DNA of 8,564 bases from Thermoleophilaceae bacterium (GCA_013812485.1 JACCTJ010000208.1:1-8564), one strand, 5' to 3'; counted from the first letter of the stretch, positions 1-6,274 are shown. Notes: generated by a model from the letters alone, not told the origin. Made by a program: numbers and translations.

Positions 1-25
1 TCGGATAACGGGGTCATCGGTCGCT

Positions 26-44
26 CGTGTGCTGCTCGCACACG
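26..44. repeat. Short perfect hairpin
   Basis: CGTGTGC (26-32) pairs perfectly with GCACACG (38-44), giving a 7-bp stem around a 5-base loop. No T-run follows, so it does not look like an intrinsic terminator in the + direction. It may be the end of an upstream transcript, or part of the repetitive non-coding region before adk. Confidence 0.45.
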
Positions 45-126
45 TCGCTCCCTGCTTCCCCCGTTCTCCTCGGTTTTCGCCTCCCTATCTTGCCGCGGTC
101 CTTCGGGCTGTGGCCCGCTGCGCGAA

Positions 127-189
127 GGAACTCGCTATCGAGGGGCTCTCTGAGCGAGCGGAGCGAGCGTACCCGAGAGAGCGAGTTCC
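127..189. repeat. Palindromic REP-like element
   Basis: A perfect 10-bp inverted repeat, ggaactcgct (127-136) and agcgagttcc (180-189), encloses 43 bases. Inside it a second perfect 7-bp pair, gctctct (145-151) and agagagc (176-182), shares bases 180-182 with the outer arm, so the two stems would compete if both were fully formed. A 9-base tandem duplication lies in the loop. Size, symmetry and intergenic position resemble a dispersed repetitive extragenic palindrome. Only one copy is visible here, so its repeat nature is inferred. Confidence 0.5.
152..169. repeat. 9-bp tandem duplication gagcgagcg
   Basis: Two exact, adjacent copies of gagcgagcg (152-160 and 161-169) lie within the loop of the palindromic element. 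This is seen directly. The unit itself contains a repeated gagc/gcga rhythm, so it could have arisen by slippage. Confidence 0.7.
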
Positions 190-217
190 GTAGCGCCCCG
201 CTAGCCTCCCGCGCCTC

Positions 218-892
218 GTGCCCCAGCTCAACCTCATCCTCCTCGGCCCCCCCGGCGCCGGCAAGGGCACTCAGGCCGAGCGTCTCGTCGACGATTTCGA
301 CCTGCCCTACTACGCGACGGGCGACATCCTCCGCGCCGCGGTCAAGGAGGAGTCGGAGCTCGGGCGCAAGGCCAACGAGTACATGGACCGTGGCGATCTC
401 GTGCCGGACGAGGTGATCATCGAGGTCGTGGTCGACCGCATCGACCAGACCGAGGCCGAGGACGGCTTCCTGCTCGACGGCTTCCCTCGCAACGTCGAGC
501 AGGCCGAGGCCCTCGACGGCGAGCTGAAGCGGCTCGGCCGCGAGCTGACCGCCGCGCTCCTGATCGAGGCCGCAGACGACGAGGTCATCCGCCGCCTCTC
601 GGGCCGCCGGGTCTGCGTCAAGAACAGCCACCTCTACCACGTCGACTTCGACCCGCCCAAGCGCGAGGGCGTGTGTGACCAGGACGGCTCGAAGCTGATT
701 CAGCGCGACGACGACCATCCCGATACCGTCAAGCACCGCCTCGAGGTCTACCGCGAGCAGACGAGCCCGCTCGCCGACCTCTACGACGCGCGCGGGATGC
801 TGCGTCGCTTCGACGGCGCTCGCCCCACCACGGAGGTGCACGACCACATACGGGCGACCCTGGCCGTGCTCCGGCGCGAGAGCGAGTTGTAG
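218..892 (+). CDS. adk: Adenylate kinase
   Basis: Cytoplasmic enzyme that converts ATP + AMP to 2 ADP and maintains the adenylate pool. The P-loop GPPGAGKGT is at residues 10-18, the AMP-binding segment follows (YYATGDILR, 31-39), the DGFPRN motif is at 87-92 and the LID domain spans about 127-164, ending in RDDD (163-166). The length of 224 aa fits a long-LID bacterial enzyme. The GTG start is chosen because an in-frame stop lies at 191-193 and the first strand of the fold begins at once; no clear Shine-Dalgarno sequence is seen. In the LID, where zinc-type enzymes carry four ligands, I read C133, N136, C153 and D156; the second ligand position is not a usual zinc ligand, although H138 is close. 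It lies 12 bases before map and is probably co-transcribed with it. Confidence 0.96.
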   Translation: MPQLNLILLGPPGAGKGTQAERLVDDFDLPYYATGDILRAAVKEESELGRKANEYMDRGDLVPDEVIIEVVVDRIDQTEAEDGFLLDGFPRNVEQAEALDGELKRLGRELTAALLIEAADDEVIRRLSGRRVCVKNSHLYHVDFDPPKREGVCDQDGSKLIQRDDDHPDTVKHRLEVYREQTSPLADLYDARGMLRRFDGARPTTEVHDHIRATLAVLRRESEL

Positions 893-904
893 GCTCGTTC
901 TTCG

Positions 905-1702
905 TTGATCGTTCGAAAGGTCCCCGAGGAGATCGAGCGTATGGCGGCCTCGGGCCGCATCCTCGCTCGCTGTCTCCAGCTTCTGCGGTCCAAGGCCCGC
1001 GCCGGCGTCTCCACCGGCGATCTCGACCGCGCCGCCGAGCGGTTCATCCGTTCCCAGGGCGCGGAGCCCGCGTTCAAGGGTTACAACGGCTTTCCCGGCT
1101 CGATCTGCGCCTCGCCGAACTCGATGATCGTCCACGGTATTCCCGGGGACTACGCACTCGAGCGCGGCGACGTGCTGTCGATCGACGTCGGGGTCGAGCT
1201 CGACGGCTGGGTCGCCGACGCGGCGGTGACGGTGGCGATCGGGCGGGTCTCCTCGGTGGCCAGGCGCCTGCTCGACACCACCGAGGCCTCACTGTTCGAA
1301 GCCGTCGAGCAATGCCGACCGGGCCAGCACCTCGGCGACGTCTCGCACGCCGTGCAGCGACGGGTCGAGAGCGATGGGATGGCCGTCGTGCGCTCGCTCG
1401 TGGGCCATGGGATCGGGCGCTCCATGCACGAGGACCCCCAGATCCCGAACTTCGGCCGGCCGGGCACGGGCCCCGAGCTGACCGAGGGCATGGTCTTGGC
1501 CATCGAGCCGATGGTCACCGCCGGGGGACACGAGATCCGGATGGCCTCCGACGGGTGGTCGGTCTACTCTCTGGACGGCTCGCTGGCCGCACACTTCGAG
1601 CACACCGTCGCGGTGACGGCGGACGGCGGACGGATCCTCACGCCCTGGCACCTCGACGAAGACGCCCGGAACCGCACCGGCGCGCGCGTTGAGACCGTCT
1701 GA
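905..1702 (+). CDS. map: Methionine aminopeptidase, type I
   Basis: Removes the initiator methionine from nascent proteins; a pita-bread-fold dinuclear metalloprotease. All expected metal ligands are present by motif: D94 (SIDVG), D105 (WVADAAVTV), H168 (VGHGIG), E201 (AIEPM) and E232 (FEHT). The substrate-binding histidines are H77 (VHGIP) and H175 (MHEDP). The length of 265 aa fits the short type I form without an N-terminal zinc extension. The TTG start gives MIVRKVPEEIERM, which matches the normal N-terminus of the family, so a later ATG would cut off conserved sequence. No strong ribosome-binding site precedes the TTG; with adk ending 12 bases upstream, re-initiation is likely. Confidence 0.95.
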   Translation: MIVRKVPEEIERMAASGRILARCLQLLRSKARAGVSTGDLDRAAERFIRSQGAEPAFKGYNGFPGSICASPNSMIVHGIPGDYALERGDVLSIDVGVELDGWVADAAVTVAIGRVSSVARRLLDTTEASLFEAVEQCRPGQHLGDVSHAVQRRVESDGMAVVRSLVGHGIGRSMHEDPQIPNFGRPGTGPELTEGMVLAIEPMVTAGGHEIRMASDGWSVYSLDGSLAAHFEHTVAVTADGGRILTPWHLDEDARNRTGARVETV

Positions 1703-1714
1703 GCCAGGCGCGAC

Positions 1715-1723
1715 TGCTACCCT
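1715..1723 (+). promoter_or_regulatory. Possible extended -10 promoter for the rpmJ operon
   Basis: TGCTACCCT at 1715-1723 fits an extended -10 element (TGn followed by TANNNT, here TACCCT). It lies just after the map stop and about 75 bases before the rpmJ start. A TTGAGA at 1689-1694 resembles a -35 box, but its 23-base spacer is too long for a normal pair, so the call rests on the extended -10 only. A start here would place the 1735-1760 stem-loop in the 5' leader. Confidence 0.3.
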
Positions 1724-1734
1724 GTTCGGTCGCG

Positions 1735-1760
1735 CCGCGGACCGACTCCTGGGTCCACGG
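1735..1760 (+). promoter_or_regulatory. Stem-loop in the rpmJ/rpsM operon leader
   Basis: CCGcGGACC (1735-1743) pairs with GGTCCaCGG (1752-1760): eight base pairs, one mismatch (C1738/A1757) and an 8-base loop. There is no T-run, so it is not an intrinsic terminator. It lies between map and rpmJ, ahead of an operon that contains rpsD. In Escherichia coli S4 represses the equivalent alpha operon through an mRNA structure before rpsM. A similar autoregulatory role here is an inference from position only; no pseudoknot was established. Confidence 0.35.
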
Positions 1761-1802
1761 ATGCCTTCTCCTAAACGTATTCGACGATCGCGAGAGCGGT
1801 GA
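1761..1802 (+). CDS. Possible 13-aa basic leader peptide
   Basis: An ATG at 1761 opens a 13-codon frame, [13 protein letters not shown], six of whose residues are Lys/Arg. It ends in TGA at 1800-1802 and overlaps the rpmJ GTG (1799-1801) in a GTGA arrangement typical of translational coupling. It begins directly after the leader stem-loop. No good Shine-Dalgarno sequence precedes it, and a frame this short can occur by chance. I recognise no family. Confidence 0.2.
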   Translation: MPSPKRIRRSRER

Positions 1803-1912
1803 AGGTCCGAGCTTCAGTCAAGCCCATGTGCGAGAAGTGCAAGATCGTGCGCCGGCACGGCGCCGTGCTCGTGATCTGCTCCAACCCGCGACACAAGCAG
1901 AAGCAAGGATAA
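1799..1912 (+). CDS. rpmJ: 50S ribosomal protein L36 (bL36)
   Basis: The smallest large-subunit protein, a zinc ribbon bound to 23S rRNA. The 37-aa product begins [15 protein letters not shown] and ends NPRHKQKQG, matching the family almost end to end. Zinc ligands C11, C14, C27 and H32 are all present, so this is the zinc-binding form. The start is GTG at 1799; the sequence before it does not extend the family match. Only four bases separate its TAA from the rpsM ATG, so the two are certainly one transcript. infA, which often sits between map and rpmJ, is not present in the 96 bases upstream. Confidence 0.95.
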   Translation: MKVRASVKPMCEKCKIVRRHGAVLVICSNPRHKQKQG

Positions 1913-1916
1913 GCGA

Positions 1917-2297
1917 ATGGCTCGCATCGCCGGCGTCAACATCCCCCTCAACAAGCGGATCGAGATCGGACTGACCTACGTGTACGGCGTGGGCGAGTCG
2001 ACCTCCCGCAAGCTGCTCCAGGACGCAGGCATCGACCCGGACACATACGTCAAGAACCTAACCGACGACGAGGTCATCCGCCTGCGCGCCGCCATCGACC
2101 AAGACCTCGACGTCGAGGGCGACCTGCGCCGCGAGCGCTCCCAGAACGTCAAGCGGCTGATGGAGATCGGCGCCTACCGGGGCCTGCGCCATCGCCGCGG
2201 CCTGCCCGTCAACGGTCAGCGCACCAAGACAAACGCGCGTGGCCGCAAGGGCCCGCGGCGCATGCAGGTCGCCGGCAAGAAGAAGGTGAGTAAGTAG
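1917..2297 (+). CDS. rpsM: 30S ribosomal protein S13 (uS13)
   Basis: Head protein of the small subunit; it contacts 16S rRNA, the P-site tRNA and the large subunit (bridge B1). The 126-aa product starts [10 protein letters not shown], has the helical region with [14 protein letters not shown] (21-34), and a basic C-terminal tail with [20 protein letters not shown] (86-105) and RGRKGPRR (108-115). Length and motifs are ordinary. AAGGA at 1905-1909 is a good ribosome-binding site 7 bases before the ATG. The TAG stop shares its last G with the rpsK GTG, so rpsM and rpsK overlap by one base. Confidence 0.97.
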   Translation: MARIAGVNIPLNKRIEIGLTYVYGVGESTSRKLLQDAGIDPDTYVKNLTDDEVIRLRAAIDQDLDVEGDLRRERSQNVKRLMEIGAYRGLRHRRGLPVNGQRTKTNARGRKGPRRMQVAGKKKVSK

Positions 2298-2695
2298 TGG
2301 CGCAACAGCGCCCCGGACGCGGGCGGGGACGGCGGCGGGTTCGCAAGAACATACCGGTAGGCCAGGCTCACATCAAGACCAGCTTCAACAACACGATCGT
2401 TTCTCTCACCGACCGCGAGGGCAACCTCATCGCATGGGAATCCGCCGGCGGCGCCGGCTTCAAGGGCTCGCGCAAGTCGACGCCCTTCGCCGCCCAGGTG
2501 ACCGCCGACTCGGCCGCCCGTAAAGGCATCGAGCAGGGCCTCGAGAAGGTCGAGGTCTTCGTGCGCGGTTCGGGCTCGGGTCGCGAGACCGCCATCCGCT
2601 CGCTCCAGGCCGCCGGCCTCGAGGTCACCGCCACGCGCGACGTTACCCCGCAGGCGCACAACGGCGTGCGCCTCAAGAAGCGGAGGCGCGTGTAG
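2297..2695 (+). CDS. rpsK: 30S ribosomal protein S11 (uS11)
   Basis: Platform protein of the small subunit near the mRNA exit site. The 132-aa product has a basic N-terminus ([13 protein letters not shown], 5-17) and the conserved core: [16 protein letters not shown] (24-39), the glycine-rich [19 protein letters not shown] (49-67) and [14 protein letters not shown] (90-103). It ends [20 protein letters not shown] (113-132). The usual bacterial tail is close to DVTPIPHNGCRPPKRRRV, so the segment from residue 119 to 127 is somewhat divergent. The GTG start overlaps the rpsM stop (TAGTG), so translation is coupled. GGAGG near its end (2682-2686) also serves the next gene. Confidence 0.97.
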   Translation: MAQQRPGRGRGRRRVRKNIPVGQAHIKTSFNNTIVSLTDREGNLIAWESAGGAGFKGSRKSTPFAAQVTADSAARKGIEQGLEKVEVFVRGSGSGRETAIRSLQAAGLEVTATRDVTPQAHNGVRLKKRRRV

Positions 2696-2697
2696 GG

Positions 2698-3318
2698 ATG
2701 GCTCGCGATCGCGGATCCCAGTGCAAGCAGTGCCGGCGCGAGGGCGAGAAGCTCTTTCTCAAGGGCGAGCGCTGCCTGACCGAGAAGTGCGCCGTCGAGC
2801 GCCGTGCCTACCCGCCCGGCGATCACGGCCGCGGGCGCCAGAAGCAGTCCGAGTACCGCGTCCAGTTGCGTGAGAAGCAGAAGGCTCGCCGCTACTACGG
2901 CGTCCTCGAGAAGCAGTTCCGCAACTACTACGCCAAGGCGACGCGCCAGCCCGGCGTGACCGGCGAGAACCTGCTGAGGCTGCTCGAGAGCCGGCTCGAC
3001 AACGTCATCGTGCGGCTCGGCTTCGCGGGCTCGCGCCGCCAGGCCCGCCAGCTCATCCTGCACGGACACTGGACGGTCAACGGCCGGCGCGTCAACATCG
3101 CCTCCTACCAGGTGCGGGCCGACGATGTGATCGCCATGAAGATGGGCTCGGGCGCGACGGACGCCGTGCGCGAAGCGACTGATCTTGTCTCCGCCGTCCC
3201 GGCCTGGCTCCAGGCTGACCACGACGGCCTCACGGCGAAGGTGCTGCGCCATCCGGAGCGGAGCGAGATCTCCGTGCCGGTGCAGGAGCAGCTCATCGTC
3301 GAGCTGTACTCGAAGTAG
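2698..3318 (+). CDS. rpsD: 30S ribosomal protein S4 (uS4), zinc type
   Basis: Primary 16S rRNA-binding protein that nucleates small-subunit assembly; in E. coli it also represses its own operon. The 206-aa product carries the four-cysteine zinc site C9, C12, C26, C31 (C+ form), then [16 protein letters not shown] (95-110) leading into the S4 RNA-binding domain [19 protein letters not shown] (112-130). It ends [13 protein letters not shown], as the family does. ATG at 2698 follows the rpsK stop by two bases, with GGAGG at 2682-2686 about 11 bases upstream. The stop region carries an 8-base tandem duplication, cgaagtag twice at 3311-3326, so the TAG is followed by the same eight bases again. 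Confidence 0.97.
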   Translation: MARDRGSQCKQCRREGEKLFLKGERCLTEKCAVERRAYPPGDHGRGRQKQSEYRVQLREKQKARRYYGVLEKQFRNYYAKATRQPGVTGENLLRLLESRLDNVIVRLGFAGSRRQARQLILHGHWTVNGRRVNIASYQVRADDVIAMKMGSGATDAVREATDLVSAVPAWLQADHDGLTAKVLRHPERSEISVPVQEQLIVELYSK

Positions 3319-3334
3319 CGAAGTAGTCGCTCCC

Positions 3335-3365
3335 GGGCCCCGTCTGCCGGTCCGGCAGGCGGCCC
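3335..3365 (+). promoter_or_regulatory. GC-rich stem-loop between rpsD and rpoA
   Basis: An outer stem GGGCC (3335-3339)/GGCCC (3361-3365) encloses an inner perfect stem CTGCCG (3344-3349)/CGGCAG (3353-3358) with a 3-base loop. It fills the 80-base gap before rpoA, the longest gap within the rpmJ-rplQ run. No T-run follows, so it is not a standard intrinsic terminator. It could stabilise or process the mRNA and so set the rpoA level apart from that of the ribosomal proteins; that role is inferred. Confidence 0.4.
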
Positions 3366-3398
3366 TCAGGCCCGACCCGAAAACAAGGAAACCCTCAG

Positions 3399-4367
3399 AT
3401 GCTCGACTTCCAGACCCCCCAGATCTCCGCCCAGAAGGTGACCGACACGCGCACCCGCGCTACGGTCGAGCCGCTCGATCGCGGGTTCGGCTACACGTTC
3501 GGCAACTCGCTGCGGCGCGTGCTGCTCTCATCGCTCGCGGGCGCCGCCGTCAAGAGCGTCCGCATCGAAGGCGTCGCGCACGAGTTCTCGACCATCGAGG
3601 GCGTGACCGAGGACGTCACCGACATCGTTCTCAACCTCAAGGAGATCGTCTGCCGGATGCACTCCGAGTCCGACGAGGTCGAGGCGCCACTGGTCGCCGA
3701 CGGCCCCGGCGAGGTCACCGCGCGCGACATCGATCTGCCCTCGGGCGTCGAGATCCTCAACCCCGAGGCCCACATCGCCACGCTCGAGCAGAACACCCGG
3801 CTCGAGATGTATCTGACGGTGGGGCGCGGTCGCGGCTACTCGCCGGCCGAGGACAACAAGACCGAGGATCAGCCGATCGGCGTGATCCCGATCGACTCGA
3901 TCTTCTCGCCGGTCAAGCGCGTGGCCTACCAGGTCGAGGCCGCTCGCGTGGGCCAGCGCACCGACTTCGACAAGCTGACACTGGATGTCGAGACCGACGG
4001 CTCGAAGGAGCCCGAGGAGGCGCTGGCCGAGGCGGCGGAGATCCTCATCAGCCGGCTGTCGATCTTCACCGAGGCCGATCGCGTCGAGGCCCTGCGGGGC
4101 GGCGGCGCGGGAGAGCCGGGCGGCGAGCTCACCCCCGCCGACGGAGCCCCTCCGCGCGCCGACGGCATGGACGAGATCCTCATCGAGGAGCTCGAGCTCG
4201 GGGTGCGCTCCTACAACTGCCTCAAGCGGGCCGGGATCCAGACCGTCGGGGAGCTGCTCCAGCGCTCGGAGTCAGAGCTCGCGGCGATCCCCAACTTCGG
4301 CTCGAAGTCGATCGAGGAAGTGAGGGAGACCCTGCGCGCCCGCGGGCTCTCCCTGCGCGAGGCCTAG
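3399..4367 (+). CDS. rpoA: DNA-directed RNA polymerase subunit alpha
   Basis: Dimerises to nucleate assembly of RNA polymerase; its C-terminal domain binds upstream promoter DNA and activators. In the 322-aa product the N-terminal domain runs to about residue 230, with the dimerisation segment [20 protein letters not shown] (29-48). A Gly/Pro-rich linker follows (about 233-256), then the helix-hairpin-helix C-terminal domain. There R270, N273 and K276 (in [10 protein letters not shown]) and G301, K303, S304 and E307 (NFGSKSIEE) align with the E. coli DNA-contacting residues around R265, N268 and G296-E302. AAGGAA at 3385-3390 is a clear ribosome-binding site eight bases before the ATG. Length is normal for the family. 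Confidence 0.97.
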   Translation: MLDFQTPQISAQKVTDTRTRATVEPLDRGFGYTFGNSLRRVLLSSLAGAAVKSVRIEGVAHEFSTIEGVTEDVTDIVLNLKEIVCRMHSESDEVEAPLVADGPGEVTARDIDLPSGVEILNPEAHIATLEQNTRLEMYLTVGRGRGYSPAEDNKTEDQPIGVIPIDSIFSPVKRVAYQVEAARVGQRTDFDKLTLDVETDGSKEPEEALAEAAEILISRLSIFTEADRVEALRGGGAGEPGGELTPADGAPPRADGMDEILIEELELGVRSYNCLKRAGIQTVGELLQRSESELAAIPNFGSKSIEEVRETLRARGLSLREA

Positions 4368-4413
4368 GGCCTCGCGCACTCTCTCGCCGCCGGCTGTCAT
4401 CCTCGAGACCCTC

Positions 4414-4767
4414 ATGCGCCATCAGAAGAGCCGTCACAAGCTGAGCCGCGACACGGCGCACCGCAAGGCGCTGCTCATGAACCTCTCGCGGGAGGTGATC
4501 GATCACGAGCGCATCCGCACCACCCACGCCAAGGCCAAGGCCGTGCGCCCGGAACTCGAGAAGCTGATCACGCTGGCCAAGCGCGGAGACCTCCACGCGC
4601 GCCGACAGGCCATGGCCTCGCTCGGCCAGGACAAGTTCGTGGTCTACAAGCTGTTCGAGGAGATCGCCGCGCGCTACACCGAGCGCCCGGGCGGCTACAC
4701 CCGGATCCTCAAGCTCGGCCCGCGCCCCTCGGACGCGACCGAGATGGCTCTGATCGAGCTGGTCTAG
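4414..4767 (+). CDS. rplQ: 50S ribosomal protein L17 (bL17)
   Basis: Large-subunit protein near the peptide exit tunnel. The 117-aa product begins [20 protein letters not shown], has the conserved [24 protein letters not shown] (35-58), and ends [23 protein letters not shown], as the core family does, with no long acidic C-terminal extension. It lies 46 bases after rpoA, as in most bacteria, and no strong ribosome-binding site is visible. The stop codon sits in a perfect 10-bp palindrome, ggtctagacc (4761-4770). The next gene starts 14 bases on, so read-through into it is likely. Confidence 0.96.
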   Translation: MRHQKSRHKLSRDTAHRKALLMNLSREVIDHERIRTTHAKAKAVRPELEKLITLAKRGDLHARRQAMASLGQDKFVVYKLFEEIAARYTERPGGYTRILKLGPRPSDATEMALIELV

Positions 4768-4781
4768 ACCGCAGGCGCGGC

Positions 4782-5591
4782 GTGACCGACCTGGGTGAGA
4801 TCAAGGACGGCGCGCGCGGCATGTGGTCGCGAGGCGACTACGGACGGCTCGCCGAGCGGCTCGAGAGCGCGGCCCGCGAGGTCGTCGACGGATGCGCGAT
4901 CTCGGCCGGTCAAGAGGTGCTCGACGTTGCTGCCGGCAACGGCAACGCGGCGGTGCTCGCGGCGCGCGAGGGCGCGGCCGTGGTCGCCTCCGACCTCACG
5001 CCGGCGATGGTCGAGCTCGGGCGCGCGCGTACCGAGAGCGAGGGGCTCGAAGTCGAGTGGGCCGTGGCCGACGCCGAGGAGCTTCCCTTCGAGGACGAGC
5101 GCTTCGACTGCGTCACCTCGGTCTTTGGGGCGATGTTCGCCCCCCGGCCCGACGTCGTGGCCCGAGAGCTCTTCCGTGTGGTGCGCCCCGGCAACACGGT
5201 GGGCATGGCCAACTGGACGCCGAACGGCTTCAACGGCCGCTTCTTCGAGCTGGCCAACGGCTACGCCCCCCCGCCGCCCGAGGACATGCCCCGACCGCTC
5301 GACTGGGGCCGCGAGGAGATCGTGCGCGAGCGCTTCGCGGGCCTCGCCGGGTCGATACTCGTCGAGTCCCGGTTCGTCCACTGGAGCTTCGCCGACGCCG
5401 ACGCGAGCTTCCGTTTCTTCGGCGAGACCGCGGGGCCGTCCGTGACCCTCATGGGGATGCTCGACGACGAGGCGCGGAGTCGCCTGCGCGAGGAGTTTGC
5501 CTCGCTCCTCGACAGCTGGAACAAGGCGACCGACGGTTCGGTCGAGATCGACGCCGAGTACCTGCTCGTCGTCGCCCGGCGACGCGGGTAG
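4782..5591 (+). CDS. Class I SAM-dependent methyltransferase (UbiE-like fold)
   Basis: Predicted cytosolic Rossmann-fold methyltransferase; substrate unknown. SAM-binding motif I is VLDVAAGNGN (46-55). The acidic end of strand 2 is D71 (VVASDLTP), motif II has D97 (VADAEELPF) before the FDCVTSVFGAMFAPRP strand-4 region (108-123), and the post-motif RVVRPG is at 132-137. The N-terminal pattern around K8, R12, MW (14-15) and GDY (18-20) is familiar from a small-molecule methyltransferase subgroup common in actinobacteria, and supports the GTG start at 4782 over the internal ATG at 4821. The gene follows rplQ by 14 bases in the same direction and would share its transcript. It ends at a palindrome shared with the opposite-strand flavoprotein gene. 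UbiE (menaquinone methylation) itself is possible but not favoured. Confidence 0.85.
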   Translation: MTDLGEIKDGARGMWSRGDYGRLAERLESAAREVVDGCAISAGQEVLDVAAGNGNAAVLAAREGAAVVASDLTPAMVELGRARTESEGLEVEWAVADAEELPFEDERFDCVTSVFGAMFAPRPDVVARELFRVVRPGNTVGMANWTPNGFNGRFFELANGYAPPPPEDMPRPLDWGREEIVRERFAGLAGSILVESRFVHWSFADADASFRFFGETAGPSVTLMGMLDDEARSRLREEFASLLDSWNKATDGSVEIDAEYLLVVARRRG

Positions 5592-5596
5592 CGCTA
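5589..5596. other. Palindrome holding both convergent stop codons
   Basis: The 8-bp perfect palindrome tagcgcta contains the TAG of the methyltransferase (5589-5591) on the + strand and the TAG of the flavoprotein gene on the - strand (5594-5596), leaving only two bases between them. No terminator hairpin fits between the genes, so the two transcripts must overlap past their stops. Confidence 0.8.
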
Positions 5597-6256
5597 CGAG
5601 GGCCCTTCGCCCTTCGGCCCCTGCCAGTCCGGGACGACGTTCCCCTCCGGCGGGATCGGGCGATCCCTCAGCATGCGGGCGAAATGGACGAGGTTGTGAG
5701 CCATCCAGCTCGCGGTCTTGCGCGTGTAGGCGCTCTGGTTCCAGCCGTCGGCGTCGATGAACGACGGCCCGGGCCCGGCGTCGCCGACCCAGTAGCAGTC
5801 CGCGTTCGGCGGGACCGTGCAACCGAGGTGCCCGAGGTTGAACAGCGTGGTGCCGGCCGCGTCGTGGGCGCCGTCCTCGTTGCCCGTGACGACGACGCCC
5901 GCGACCGTGTTGTAGAGCGGGTACTGGCCGACGTCGTTGGTGTCGTTGTAGGTGCCGTCGAGGCGCTCGATGATCATCTGGCAGACGCTCGAGCGCACGC
6001 CGAACCAGATCGACGTGCCCACGATGAGGATGTCGGCCGCGAGGATCCTCTCCAGGATCTGAGGCCACTCGTCGCCGTCGCCGAGGTCGGACTCGATCCC
6101 GAAGGGGATCCGATGGTCGACCACCCTGACGATCTCGGTCTCGCAGTCGAGCCCGTGGAGGATGGCGGCGACCCTGTCGAGCAGGGCCTCGGTGTTGGAG
6201 ACCTCCGGTGAGCTCTTGAGCGTGCAGTTGAGCATCAGCGCCTTCAGATCGGCCAT
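5594..6256 (-). CDS. Flavodoxin-fold NADPH-dependent FMN reductase family protein
   Basis: Predicted soluble FMN-binding oxidoreductase; its electron partner is unknown. The 220-aa product starts with a first strand and phosphate loop, LMLNCTLKSSPEVSNTEALL (7-26). Next come the strand and loop ADILIVGTSIWFGVRSS (74-90), then GVVVTGNEDGAH (120-131), a typical flavin-contacting stretch. TVPPNADCYWVGDAGPGPSF (147-166) follows, an extension seen in a subgroup annotated as flavodoxin family. ATG at 6256 is preceded on this strand by AAAGGGTGGC, an acceptable ribosome-binding site. It is the only minus-strand gene between rplQ and truA and converges on the methyltransferase. It reads away from truA, so it must have its own promoter in the 6257-6337 interval, which I could not locate firmly. 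Confidence 0.85.
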   Translation of the reverse strand: MADLKALMLNCTLKSSPEVSNTEALLDRVAAILHGLDCETEIVRVVDHRIPFGIESDLGDGDEWPQILERILAADILIVGTSIWFGVRSSVCQMIIERLDGTYNDTNDVGQYPLYNTVAGVVVTGNEDGAHDAAGTTLFNLGHLGCTVPPNADCYWVGDAGPGPSFIDADGWNQSAYTRKTASWMAHNLVHFARMLRDRPIPPEGNVVPDWQGPKGEGPS

Positions 6257-6274
6257 GCCACCCTTTCGTTCGTC

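Larger units (their letters stand above)
1..217. other. Non-coding region upstream of adk
   Basis: No reading frame through this stretch gives a recognisable protein. In particular no SecY C-terminus can be read, although secY commonly precedes adk in this cluster. The frame leading into adk is closed by a TAG at 191-193, so the adenylate kinase cannot start further upstream. The stretch holds a hairpin at 26-44, a small stem at 104-117 (CGGGC/GCCCG) and the palindromic element at 127-189. A TATCTT hexamer at 86-91 resembles a -10 box but has no matching -35 about 17 bases upstream, so I do not call a promoter there. Whether secY lies just outside the window cannot be seen. Confidence 0.6.

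Noticed and set aside
14..1135. Long open frame on the minus strand opposite adk and the start of map
   Set aside because: It mirrors adk and map codons, has no recognisable domain, and is Arg/Ala/Leu-rich as expected from antisense reading of GC-rich genes.
1689..1723. TTGAGA with TACCCT as a full -35/-10 promoter pair
   Set aside because: The spacer is 23 bases, too long for a normal sigma-70-type promoter; only the extended -10 is kept as a weak call.
3335..3365. Stem-loop after rpsD as a rho-independent terminator
   Set aside because: No T-run follows, and rpoA, normally co-transcribed with the ribosomal genes, starts shortly after.
3185..4444. Long + strand frame overlapping rpsD, rpoA and rplQ
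   Set aside because: It is extremely Arg/Pro-rich and lies out of frame over a clear rpoA; a typical shadow in GC-rich DNA.
4761..4770. 10-bp palindrome ggtctagacc at the rplQ stop as an operator
   Set aside because: It is short, overlaps coding sequence, and can occur by chance; there is no second copy or promoter nearby.
4823..6211. 462-aa + strand frame running through the methyltransferase and across the flavoprotein gene
   Set aside because: Its content is an out-of-frame translation of the two real genes, with no coherent fold.
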